A stretch of DNA of 32,560 nucleotides, taken from positions 1,751,742 to 1,784,301 of the forward strand of contig SCFE01000026.1 of assembly GCA_004352715.1 (NCBI GenBank). The letters run 5' to 3'. Positions 1-9,929 of this stretch are shown in pieces. The notes under the pieces were generated by a model. It was not told the origin of the DNA. It saw only the letters and a list, made by a program, of their open reading frames with translations, and did not search any database. Numbering within the stretch: position 1 is the first letter of the stretch; each line of letters begins with the position of its first letter. The stretch comes from Hofstenia miamia. Its lineage: Eukaryota > Xenacoelomorpha > Acoela. The translations under genes and the position numbers were made by a program.

Positions 1-382
1 ATATATATTTGAATTGGTTTCATAAAAACCCAAAACCGATAAGCCATGAAATTTAAACTCATTTATTTTATAAAGAAATAATTATGAATAATATACATTA
101 TAAATAGCAGACTAGGATCTTTCTGTAGTCAAAATCATTTCATTCTTTACACTTTTTTTTATTAGTAACCTAGATAGAAAGTGATTATTTTCTGTGTATT
201 TTGACTACAGCTGTTGTTAAATAGACTAAGTATAATTCCAACATAATTGCTAGTGAATTTCTGACTGGAAGGAACAATAATTATTTTTGCTTAAGAATAT
301 ATATATACATACAGTGTTTAAATTGGTCAGGACATGTGTCCTTGCATCTCCGTAAAGCTAATTCGTCACTCCCTATTGTTAG
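1..382. other. AT-rich non-coding sequence
   Basis: Low-complexity AT-rich sequence with short TA runs at the start and near 298-312. I see no convincing coding sequence, RNA gene or repeat copy of anything else in the window. The last ~60 bases may already belong to the non-LTR retrotransposon relic that follows, but the frames there are too decayed to say. Confidence 0.5.
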
Positions 383-755
383 CCTTCTCGAGCCTTGTTC
401 CAGTCCATGGAACAGTTTCAGAAACGTGCCTTCAAATGGATCTCTCCCTTGTCGTACAAAGACGCTCTTCTAAAAAATCTCCACTCTCCCGCTGTCACTC
501 TACTTCCATGCCTGTGATCTCCTCCTGTTCAATCGCTTGCTCACTCTCAAATTGGATCTTGATCCTTTTGATTTCATAAAGTTCTCTAATTCTCGCTCCA
601 CTTGCTCTGATGATGCTGTCACTTTCTCCATTTGTCGTCCCAAGAAACATCGCATCCTTCACTCGTTTTTCAATCGTGCTTTTACTGCTCCTAATTACAT
701 CTTCATTTTGAACCCTTCAACAGCCATTAATTTTTTTCCTCGCTGCCGAACTTGA
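383..755 (+). pseudogene. C-terminal end of a non-LTR retrotransposon ORF2 (CR1/jockey-like)
   Basis: Two adjoining reading frames look like the region after the reverse transcriptase in CR1/jockey-type ORF2 proteins. The first (about 383-514) includes MEQFQKRAFKWI at 407-442, the usual 'L..(F/V)Q.RA.KWI' element, and ends at a TGA at 515-517. The second (513-755) continues with DLLLFNRLLTLKLD and then HSFFNRAFTAPNY, matching the typical 'SFF.R....WN' end. A +1 frameshift joins them. The protein would reverse-transcribe its own RNA at a nicked target; this copy holds only the end of it and is dead. The family call is by eye from motif spacing. Confidence 0.55.
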
Positions 756-1046
756 AGAAATCTTTGATGACTTTCCTCATTGCAGAGCCCTTCTCCAAAT
801 TCTAGTCTTCATCTGCTCCTACTTTATCTCCTGTGACTATCCTCTCTGCCGTAAAACTTGACTTTGTTTTTATATTTTTGTTTGTTTGTCCAAACGCTAA
901 TTATTATTTATTTACTTGTATAACTTCTTCGGACCTTGGCTTATCTTGGGCATAACGTACTTCCTCTTTGCATGGTTAATTAATTAATGCATTGGTATGG
1001 CCAATTTGAAGACCTGATGAGTGCTGATTTTTAAATAGATTTTCTA
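756..1046 (+). other. probable 3' UTR and tail of the non-LTR relic
   Basis: Non-coding sequence directly after the ORF2 relic. It includes CCTTGGCTTATCTTGGGCAT near 935-955, resembling the T/G-rich 3' UTRs of CR1-like elements, and a TAAT-type repeat at about 976-988 that may be the end of the element. The rest is unassigned. Confidence 0.35.
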
Positions 1047-2162
1047 CCGAAAAATACGATTTGCTCTATAGATTAAATGCGAATATAGAGTTTTAAAAAT
1101 GTAACTGATGCACTATGTACACGATTTTAAAAGTGAAGCTATGATTTTGTTTAGCTTAGTAATTAATTCAAATCATTTGTATATTACAGTGTAAATACTT
1201 TATGTAACTTGTGTGATCATGGTGAATAATTATGTAGTATTTCGTATAAAATATTGAATATACGATATTTGTTAAAAAAAGTTTGTGTAACATAACTTGT
1301 ACTGCTCGAAATACGAATAGTCCTACATTATTCTGTTCATACAACGTCGGAAACAAACTAATTTCATTATAAACCAACTTTTATCCTAAAAAACACGTTT
1401 TGAAACAGGTCCACCTTAAGGTACTAAAATTTTACTGAAAATACATATAGTAACAAACATGTACCAAACATTGAATTTTGATAAACATATCAAGATTTAT
1501 TTTTCTTTGCATACACAAACAAACGCTAGTTTAATGGTTTTCGCGGTAGAAAATCGGTTATGAAAGTAAGATTTTTCCATAAAGTTCGAAATAAATTTGA
1601 AAAAAAAACTTTAAAAAAAACCTTGCAAAAAAATTTGTTTTTAACAGTATTTAAAACATGCCAACCCTGGTTATTGACACCATCCTACTAGCATGCAATC
1701 GTAATCTGATTGACATATTAATTTCCACTGTTATTTAGGCCAATTTATGTAATGCATATACAAATTCAAATTAAACATTGTCAAACACCTTACCTTAATG
1801 GCATTGAGCGACGGGATTAGTTGAAACTTAACTTAGCAATTAACTTAATTTAACGCAGTGTGCGACGGGGATCAAAGTTCAAAAATTTGTGAAAGGTAGA
1901 GCGCAAACGATACAACTTTCGTTGCTAAACAAATTATAGCGAGCAATGTGATAGGATAATTTTAAATTAATTTGAATTTCCCCAATGAGGTTTTTTAACT
2001 TAATTGGTTTCGCAACAAAAGATGTATCGTTTCCGCGCGGCCTAAGAAACATTATTTGTTTTGAAAATTCTTTTATTATAAAGCGCATTTAATTAAAAAT
2101 GGCTAAGAAAGTCTGAACAAATGTAAACTGTTAATAATATTCAAAAGAGGCAACTGTGATGT
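1047..2162. repeat. direct repeat, copy 1 (non-coding)
   Basis: Begins TACCGAAAAATACG and matches 2267-3371 with only scattered substitutions (roughly 1-2% by eye) plus three indels. Copy 1 lacks a ~176-bp stretch found at about 2629-2804, lacks ~62 bp of the left arm of a hairpin element (compare 3187-3248), and has ~220 bp (about 1912-2135) that copy 2 lacks. Its last bases before the N run (2136-2162) resemble the start of the region following copy 2 (3372 onward), so the similarity continues into the gap. No coding capacity seen. Confidence 0.85.
1791..1892. repeat. MITE-like hairpin lacking its left arm
   Basis: Corresponds to the centre and right arm of the palindromic unit at 3188-3353, including GCAGTGTGCGACGG. 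The left arm is missing, so the remaining sequence cannot fold back on itself. Confidence 0.5.
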
Positions 2163-2266
2163 NNNNNNNNNNNNNNNNNNNNNNNNNNNNNNNNNNNNNN
2201 NNNNNNNNNNNNNNNNNNNNNNNNNNNNNNNNNNNNNNNNNNNNNNNNNNNNNNNNNNNNNNNNNN
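2163..2266. other. assembly gap (104 N)
   Basis: Run of N between the two direct-repeat copies. Copy 2 starts at the first base after the gap, so the true copy boundary lies inside it. Confidence 0.95.
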
Positions 2267-3371
2267 TACCGAAAAATACGATTTGCTCTATAGATTAAAT
2301 GCGAATATAGAGTTTTAAAAATGTAACTGATGCACTATGTACACGATTTTAAAAGTGAAGCTATGATTTTGTTTAGCTTAGTAATTAATTCAAATCATTT
2401 GTATATTACAGTGTAAATAGTTTATGTAACTTGTGTGATCATGTTGAATAATTATGTCGTATTTCTTATAAAATATTGAATATACGATATTTGTTAAAAA
2501 AAGTTTGTGTAACATAACTTGTACTGCTCGAAATACGAATAGTCCTACATTATTCTGTTCATACAACGTCGGAAACAAACTAATTTCATTATAAACCAAC
2601 TTTTATCCTAAAAAACACGTTTTGAAACAGTATCTGCACGTGTATTGTGAATGAATCATCGTTCTTTTAACCAATGAAATCACTAGTTTTCTCATGCACA
2701 TTTTGTTATTAAACGTGCGAATGTGTTATTGACAGGGTTGGCAAAAAGTGTATTTAGAAAAAAACGTTTTAAACGTTTGAAACAATGTTTTTTTGCTCTT
2801 AGACAGGTCCACCTTAAGGTACTAAAATTTTACTGAAAATACATATAGTAACAAACATGTACCAAACATTGAATTTTGATAAACATATCAAGATTTATTT
2901 TTCTTTGCATACACAAACAAACGCTAGTTTAATGGTTTTCGCGGTAGAAAATCGGTTATGAAAGTAAGATCTTTCCATAAAGTTCGAAATAAATTTGAAA
3001 AAAAAACTTTAAAAAAACCTTGCAAAAAAATTTGTTTTTAACAGTATTTAAAACATGCCAACCCTGGTTATTGACACCATCCTACTAGCATGCAATCGTA
3101 ATCTGATTGACATGTTAATTTCCACTGTTATTTATGCCAATTTATGTAATGCATATACAAATTCAAATTTAACATTGTTAAACACAGTCATCAAAAATTT
3201 AACTTTAAGTGACCGTCGTACACTGCCGTGAAAGCTTAAATTAAGGTTAGCTTAATGGCATTGAGCGAGGGGATTAGTTGAAACTTAACTTAGCAATTAA
3301 CTTAATTTAACGCAGTGTGCGACGGGGCTCAAAGTTCAAAAATTTGTGAAAGGTAGAGCGCAAACGATACT
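2267..3371. repeat. direct repeat, copy 2 (non-coding)
   Basis: Second copy of 1047-1911. It holds an extra block at about 2629-2804 that starts and ends next to ACAG, so the length difference fits a deletion across ACAG direct repeats in copy 1 or an insertion in copy 2. It also holds the complete hairpin element at 3188-3353. The two copies may be a tandem duplication or two haplotypes placed side by side. Confidence 0.85.
3188..3353. repeat. palindromic MITE-like element
   Basis: The left arm contains CCGTCGTACACTGCC and the right arm GCAGTGTGCGACGG, which are near-perfect reverse complements. The pairing extends outward (AAATTTAACTTTAAG against CAAAGTTCAAAAATTT) and inward (GCTTAAATTAAGGTTAGC against TTAGCAATTAACTTAATTTAACG). 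This gives imperfect arms of about 60-70 bp around a short centre. It is too short to encode anything. Such full-length hairpins are typical of non-autonomous DNA transposons; I cannot name the family. Confidence 0.55.
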
Positions 3372-3660
3372 GAATAATGTTCAAAGAGACCATAGTAATG
3401 TAGCGCTATAGAACCCTGCTGCTGTTGCTTTCTTGATCTTGAGTTATACCATTCCAAGCTTCATTCAAAAAGTCTTTCAGCTGTTCAATGGAATCACTTT
3501 CACACTGAGCTAACTACGATATCGATAGTCCATATACAGAGATCAACCACGTTTAAATCAGGTCTCTTTGCTTGCTATTCAGATGATCAAATCACGTCTG
3601 GGGTGTTGCCTAAAGCCCTTCTACTGTAGCAGTAGCCGCATGATTATGGCTTTTCATACA
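3372..3660 (-). pseudogene. possible Tc1/mariner-like transposase remnant
   Basis: Minus-strand frame at about 3518-3568 reads RPDLNVVDLCIW, resembling the 'SPDLNP.D...W' block around the third catalytic acidic residue of Tc1/mariner transposases. Further along the same strand (about 3430-3490) another frame reads SIEQLKDFLNEAWNGI, like the helix that usually follows. Stops and frame changes separate the pieces. The start of the same sequence reappears at about 2136-2162 before the first gap. Identification rests on these two short blocks. Confidence 0.4.
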
Positions 3661-4611
3661 AGAAATTAGCATAACATAAAGTGGAGGGTTAGTTTTTGTC
3701 GATATCTACGAGAAGTTTATCATCATTAATATCTGTCTCCACATTTATACATGCTAGTTAACCCTTCTCTTTTAACACCCCTCATAAAATGAATCTAATT
3801 CATCACCAAGCAGTGAAACTTGGCATTACTATTGCTTAAATATGCCTGAATACTAAGAGAACAAGGAATTCGATTCAATGTCGTCATCATCTGACGTTTT
3901 AAAGCATTTTTAGAATAACAGGTGTATTACTAAAAAATAAACAAGTAGACATTTATCTTGATAACAATATTTTAAGAAAAGTAAAAAAACATCAAGATTA
4001 AATATTCTTTATAATTTTGAAATATAACATTTTCAAGGGGATGCTTTCTCAGTAATAAGAGAATATTATAAAAAAAAATTCTTGGTTTTTTTTTGGACAG
4101 CCTAAGTTTGAGATGATAGTGTATTGAACATTATATTTGAAGGCTATATATAGTAGTTTTTTTAGTGTGTTTATTTAAAACGAATTTTTTAAAAATATAT
4201 AGTCTAGAAGATGTCACGAAATGATTGTCCAAAAAAATATTTCTGAATGGTTTTCTATTTTTATTCAAATGTCTCGTAAAATTACCTTTAAATTTTTATT
4301 TTATGAAAAAATGTCATGGAAGTTCTATAAGTTTTATTTTATGAAAAAATGTCATGGAAGTTCTATAAGAGACATAAAATTTTTAGAACTTTGATATTTT
4401 TTATGGCATAACTTTTTATTGATGTATGACGAAGGTCTTAACAGGAATCAAATTATCATTTTCACATTGTTTCAGATGACTGATTTCTTTAATGCACTGC
4501 GATTTATTTATCGCGATTTTTTCCTTTTATGTTTGACATTTGATTGAATTTATTTTTCAAAATTACATTTTATTATGTAAAAAGTAGTGTAGCTTTATTC
4601 AAACTGTTTAG
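3661..4611. other. AT-rich intergenic or intronic sequence
   Basis: No convincing gene. If the sacsin-like exon is real, this may be its upstream intron: 4601-4611 (AAACTGTTTAG) after a T-rich stretch could serve as a 3' splice site. No matching upstream sacsin exon is visible here. Confidence 0.4.
4294..4369. repeat. 38-bp tandem duplication
   Basis: The 38-bp unit at 4294-4331 (starting TTTTATTTTATGAAAAAATG) is followed at once by an identical unit at 4332-4369. It is non-coding and looks recent. Confidence 0.9.
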
Positions 4612-6095
4612 GTCCATCTCTGATGATATACAATGATGCAAAGTTTACTGCAGATGATTTCAGAAATACGAATTGGAAAATTTGGACTTGGTTTCAATGT
4701 GGTCTACAATGTTACTGATATCCCCATGTTTGTTTCTGCTGATAGGTTTTGTGTTTTTGATCCCCATTGCGAATCTTTGTTGGATGGAGGCCGTGTTGTG
4801 AACCTTAATGATAAATTCTTAGACAATCACATTGTGGACCTCATGTCAGATCAATTGAAACCATTTGAATGTTTCGAAGGATTTAATACTAGCCTCTTTA
4901 AAAACAACTCTAGCAAAGAATTTTTAGGAACAATCTTTAGATTACCATTGCGTTCTAATTCCCAAGCTGAAAATAGCAAACTTTCTAAACTCTCTTATGA
5001 CGAAAATGAAATAATGTGTCTATTTGATATGATGAGAAAAATGGGTGAATTGTTGATTTTATTTACGCAAAATGTTCACGAAATCAAAGTTTCTATATTG
5101 GAGAATGAAGGAGAGGACTTTGAATGTCTTTTTTCCTTCTCAAGAAGCATTAGCAACATTACGAATCTCTTATCAAACACCAATCTCTCTTCAATAAGAA
5201 TACTATCAGAGTCTACGGAATGTACCTATGAAGTTGACATCACGGAATCAAGTAATCATGTCAAAAAATATTTAATTTCTGCCTACAGTAGAAAACGTCA
5301 TCTTGAGGGAATCATGGCTTCATGTGCAGCAGTGAGCATTTGCGATGGCATTCCAAATATATTGAAAACAAATACTTTGTGTTGCTTTTTGCCTCTCCCT
5401 ATTCATTCTAAACTACCTTTCATTTTAAACGGAAATTTCGAGCTTTCAACTTCAAGGCGAGAACTGACAATGAAAACTATTGATGACAAAAGAAATACAG
5501 GACAATGGAACAATGAACTACTTCGTGATTATTCAGTTCCCGCCATTTTCAATTTGCTCAACTTAGTTAAATCATATTTACAAGAACCAGAAGATGTGTA
5601 CAGTTTATTTCCAGTTGAACTTGATTACATTTCTGAACACATTGTTGAGAGTTTCTATAAGTTGTTACCAACTTCTAATGTACCCTTGTTTTCCACGATT
5701 ACAGGATTTCAGTGCTTATCAAATATTAAGATAATTGATGAAGATATTGATTTCAAAATGCAGATTAAAATTAAAAGCCTCTTGGATGTTTTGTACAACA
5801 ATAAATTAATGTCTAATGCCGCAGTCGTTCTTCCTTCAAAGATTTTTAAAATGTTTTACAAATACCCGTTTCCAAGTGATTTGTTTTTAAGTTTAGCTAA
5901 TTGTCTGAGAATAATATTGCAGAATGTCAAAAATTTAAATTATAAGGAAGCAGAAGAAGTATTTTTTTATGCGCAATTGCAAAGCCAATCAGAAATTAAT
6001 CAAATTCTAAAGACTCAATTCTGGATTAAAACAAAAGCAAAATACCTAGATGCATGTCACGTTGTGCATCCACGCAGCGAAATCGCCTCCCTCTT
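4612..6095 (+). CDS. SACS: sacsin-like protein, partial (HSP90-like ATPase repeat), damaged near its start
   Basis: Sacsin is a very large co-chaperone built from repeats with an HSP90-type ATPase fold. The open frame 4633-6095 (about 487 codons) carries the lid motif GKFGLGFN (residues 15-22), then the sacsin-like VYNVTDIPMFVS and VFDPHCE, and near residue 265 LPFILNGNFELSTSRREL, typical of the repeat's second half. The ATG at 4633 is probably not the real start: another frame at 4611-4665 encodes GPSLMIYNDAKFTADDF, the part that normally precedes the lid. So about 14-15 residues between the two blocks are missing and the frame shifts. The nucleotide-binding N-terminal part is not found upstream. 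The frame then runs into a 1,000-N gap. It may be a paralogue or young pseudogene; the symbol marks the family, not orthology. Confidence 0.75.
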
Positions 6096-7095
6096 NNNNN
6101 NNNNNNNNNNNNNNNNNNNNNNNNNNNNNNNNNNNNNNNNNNNNNNNNNNNNNNNNNNNNNNNNNNNNNNNNNNNNNNNNNNNNNNNNNNNNNNNNNNNN
6201 NNNNNNNNNNNNNNNNNNNNNNNNNNNNNNNNNNNNNNNNNNNNNNNNNNNNNNNNNNNNNNNNNNNNNNNNNNNNNNNNNNNNNNNNNNNNNNNNNNNN
6301 NNNNNNNNNNNNNNNNNNNNNNNNNNNNNNNNNNNNNNNNNNNNNNNNNNNNNNNNNNNNNNNNNNNNNNNNNNNNNNNNNNNNNNNNNNNNNNNNNNNN
6401 NNNNNNNNNNNNNNNNNNNNNNNNNNNNNNNNNNNNNNNNNNNNNNNNNNNNNNNNNNNNNNNNNNNNNNNNNNNNNNNNNNNNNNNNNNNNNNNNNNNN
6501 NNNNNNNNNNNNNNNNNNNNNNNNNNNNNNNNNNNNNNNNNNNNNNNNNNNNNNNNNNNNNNNNNNNNNNNNNNNNNNNNNNNNNNNNNNNNNNNNNNNN
6601 NNNNNNNNNNNNNNNNNNNNNNNNNNNNNNNNNNNNNNNNNNNNNNNNNNNNNNNNNNNNNNNNNNNNNNNNNNNNNNNNNNNNNNNNNNNNNNNNNNNN
6701 NNNNNNNNNNNNNNNNNNNNNNNNNNNNNNNNNNNNNNNNNNNNNNNNNNNNNNNNNNNNNNNNNNNNNNNNNNNNNNNNNNNNNNNNNNNNNNNNNNNN
6801 NNNNNNNNNNNNNNNNNNNNNNNNNNNNNNNNNNNNNNNNNNNNNNNNNNNNNNNNNNNNNNNNNNNNNNNNNNNNNNNNNNNNNNNNNNNNNNNNNNNN
6901 NNNNNNNNNNNNNNNNNNNNNNNNNNNNNNNNNNNNNNNNNNNNNNNNNNNNNNNNNNNNNNNNNNNNNNNNNNNNNNNNNNNNNNNNNNNNNNNNNNNN
7001 NNNNNNNNNNNNNNNNNNNNNNNNNNNNNNNNNNNNNNNNNNNNNNNNNNNNNNNNNNNNNNNNNNNNNNNNNNNNNNNNNNNNNNNNNNNNNNN
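6096..7095. other. assembly gap (exactly 1,000 N)
   Basis: The round length suggests a scaffold join of unknown size. The sacsin-like frame ends at its left edge and retroelement ORF3 begins at its right edge, so their adjacency is not proven by sequence. Confidence 0.95.
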
Positions 7096-8127
7096 GATGG
7101 AAGGGAGCAATCTGCCGATCCTACTAGACGCGGATAACCGGCCCAAAGTGAACGTACTAATAAGCTACCCCCAAGAACTGAATGAAATGATCGACAGGCC
7201 ATACATGAGAAGCACGATCCATATGACATTCAATGAAGACTTCACATTGGAAACAGTGCAAGCACTTATGGCATACAAAGAGCAGATAGCAAAAATCCCG
7301 GAGATAAATATAGATGAAGAAAACCTAACAGTTATACACGTCCTAAGGGAAAAGGAATATACCAAACATCTACAGAAACAAATTGATCAAACAGTAAGGA
7401 TGGCGAGAGTACAACAAATAAGAATAGTCGTCATAGCAATGAAAGAAAATCTAGAAGAATTACCGAGTTTCTTAAAGGACATGGTATTAAGAACAGAAGG
7501 TTTCTTCCCATGGGAAAAGAAAGAATTTACGATCTCCGAGATAATTCGTTTCGACTTACAGATCGATTATTGGGCGCAGATATACGGGATAATGATAGAT
7601 CAGAGTATAGCAATAGACCTCTTCCAACAAACAAAAACAGCAGAAATGCTACAACAAAACGAAGGATTGGAAAAAGCCATGACATTATTCATTAAATGCA
7701 GCATGACACAACGCCAGGAGCACTTAGAAGAAATCCAAAAAGTCTGGGCGAACATGAAACTGTAGAAGAAAACAGATGAATCATGGCCTGAGATAAAAAT
7801 AGAGGCACCAGCATGAAAATACCACAAAACCGTGGAAATGGTATTAGCAGAAATTAATAGAGCATACGAATTGAATGCAAAGAAAGATTTTCGCAAATTG
7901 ATATTGGAGGAGAAAAACGTGCTGGAAATTAGATACAGAACGTCCGCAAGGCTGCTAGCAATATGGCTCACAGAAGAAAAGGACCTAAGGCTACCCGTAA
8001 CAAGAAACCAAAGGGTGAAACTCACAAAAGCAAAAAAGTTCGAGATTGCATTATCACCAATGAATACACAGACAAAGAATTGGATACTGAAAGGCCATGT
8101 TGAAAAGTCCAATTAGCCAACCAAAAG
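7096..8127 (+). pseudogene. LTR-retrotransposon ORF3, copy A (family 2), unknown function
   Basis: Open from the gap edge to a TAG at 7763-7765, then in the same frame to about 8115 with one more stop (TGA at about 7814). It matches 14855-15566 and 27690-28690 along its length; shared blocks include NRPKVNV.ISY, FPWEK and FDLQIDYWAQIY. Compared with the copy near 27700 the protein is about half identical by eye, yet spacing is nearly unchanged. The sequence is rich in charged residues with no hydrophobic segment. It runs into the interior of a family-2 LTR at about 8128, so the C-terminal half of ORF3 and the 5' half of that LTR are missing. I recognise no known domain. Confidence 0.7.
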
Positions 8128-8588
8128 CGAGACACTAATGGCTATTTTAATATTATGTAAATGCAGTTAGTGTCAACGCCTGGTTGCTTTACTAAATCAA
8201 AACAACAAACACTTTATGAAATCGAGTTTAAGTCAGTTACAACTTGAATTGTGTGCATGCACTGAGTTAAGGTAAGGTACACATAATTAATCCCAGTTGA
8301 GCTGAGATGGTGCCGTGGATTCAATCATCACTTCTGAAGGAGAGGAACTGCTTTGTGGAGATTGGCTTTGGGCAGTAGCCCAATAGAAGAACTGAAGAGG
8401 AAACGTCATATGGCTCTGTCACCTAAACAGTGATAGTCAATACTCAGTTATTTAATTAACATAACTAGTTAGTTAGAGAGGAAACATCTGATGGTTCAAT
8501 AAATTTGTAACCCCTCACCCGCAATTTACCAAGTGATAATTACCAGTAATAATACATGGCACAAATAGGCCAGGTGGAGGATGTTACA
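8128..8588 (+). mobile_element. 3' portion of a family-2 LTR
   Basis: Matches about 30783-31231 over its length, including CAACGCC(T/C)GGTTGCTTTA, GGTACACATAA and the terminal GGAGGATGTTACA. The first ~570 bp of the LTR are absent; instead ORF3 sequence abuts it. The LTR ends cleanly in CA at 8588, beyond which minus-strand gag sequence begins, so this element inserted into that older gag. Confidence 0.8.
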
Positions 8589-8928
8589 CTAGTAATGTTG
8601 GTATGCTGCTCCCATTAGGTACAGTGGAAATCTTGCTGCTGCAACTTCTTAAAATACTCTTCACTCTTTCATAGTCATCTCAAAAATTTGAATCCATTCA
8701 CCAATTGTTGGTGAATAGTTTTTGATCCTACCCATAAATTTCAGTAATATGGCTTTGCATGGACTAACATCATTATTTCATCTTTCTGTTAGTATTGAAT
8801 CCTGAAGTATTGTTTCAGTTTCTATTTTTTGTTCACAATCTCATTTTACTTGTTTTGTTATCATTCTTACTAATCTTTTGATAAACTCCTGTACAGATTC
8901 TTTACTTGCTGTTTTTCTTTTCTCTGAA
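8589..8928 (-). pseudogene. gag remnant (capsid part) of an older minus-strand LTR element
   Basis: Read on the minus strand, about 8690-8735 gives SPTIGEWIQIFEMTM and about 8600-8650 gives ARFPLYLMGAAYQHY. These match NPTFAEWLQMFELTM and ARLPLYLTGAASQHY in the gag at 22200-22320. At the right edge the frame reads EKRKTASKESVQEF, corresponding to the acidic-linker/capsid start. Several stops and frameshifts are present. It continues across the inserted solo LTR at 10663-11190, and its left end is cut by the family-2 LTR at 8588. Confidence 0.7.
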
Positions 8929-9213
8929 TGTAGCATCATCCTCATAAATCTGAAATAAGCTGCAAAACATTGAGCACAATGAATTAAGATCAAAGAGAAG
9001 ATGATTAAAAATATTGTAATCAAATCAATTAGAATAATTTAGATTTATTTGTATTATGCAACTAAGAAACAACATGTGTCAAAAAAGAGAGATTAGTATC
9101 AGTCAATATAAATACTTTTGACTAAATGAGGGGGCAAAGTTGCTTCCATTATTTTTAGCCGCCATCTTGGCAGAAGTTTAAATTTGAATCAACAGGTACT
9201 TTTCTGAATTTAC

Positions 9214-9222
9214 TATAAATAG
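9214..9222 (+). promoter_or_regulatory. LTR TATA box
   Basis: TATAAATAG, found at the equivalent place in the LTRs at 30433-30441 and 31812-31820 and followed in family 1 by ATTAAAAACC. Conservation between the two LTR families supports a core promoter role for the genomic RNA. Confidence 0.55.
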
Positions 9223-9268
9223 ATTAAAAACCTTGTAAGAGTTTGATAAAGAATTTTACTTGGAATTC

Positions 9269-9929
9269 NNNNNNNNNNNNNNNNNNNNNNNNNNNNNNNN
9301 NNNNNNNNNNNNNNNNNNNNNNNNNNNNNNNNNNNNNNNNNNNNNNNNNNNNNNNNNNNNNNNNNNNNNNNNNNNNNNNNNNNNNNNNNNNNNNNNNNNN
9401 NNNNNNNNNNNNNNNNNNNNNNNNNNNNNNNNNNNNNNNNNNNNNNNNNNNNNNNNNNNNNNNNNNNNNNNNNNNNNNNNNNNNNNNNNNNNNNNNNNNN
9501 NNNNNNNNNNNNNNNNNNNNNNNNNNNNNNNNNNNNNNNNNNNNNNNNNNNNNNNNNNNNNNNNNNNNNNNNNNNNNNNNNNNNNNNNNNNNNNNNNNNN
9601 NNNNNNNNNNNNNNNNNNNNNNNNNNNNNNNNNNNNNNNNNNNNNNNNNNNNNNNNNNNNNNNNNNNNNNNNNNNNNNNNNNNNNNNNNNNNNNNNNNNN
9701 NNNNNNNNNNNNNNNNNNNNNNNNNNNNNNNNNNNNNNNNNNNNNNNNNNNNNNNNNNNNNNNNNNNNNNNNNNNNNNNNNNNNNNNNNNNNNNNNNNNN
9801 NNNNNNNNNNNNNNNNNNNNNNNNNNNNNNNNNNNNNNNNNNNNNNNNNNNNNNNNNNNNNNNNNNNNNNNNNNNNNNNNNNNNNNNNNNNNNNNNNNNN
9901 NNNNNNNNNNNNNNNNNNNNNNNNNNNNN
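9269..9929. other. assembly gap (661 N) inside the solo LTR
   Basis: The homologous LTR at 31868-31929 has only 62 bp between the matching flanks, so either the N estimate is about ten times too large or an unassembled insertion lies here. Confidence 0.95.

Noticed and set aside
2629-2804. Extra 176 bp in direct-repeat copy 2 as a retained intron
   Set aside because: The boundaries do not give GT...AG while leaving the sequence of copy 1. The flanking ACAG words fit an ordinary deletion or insertion.
6046-7765. Long open frames on both strands across 6046-7765
   Set aside because: They are open only because the 1,000 N cannot encode stops. Only the parts outside the gap with family similarity were kept.
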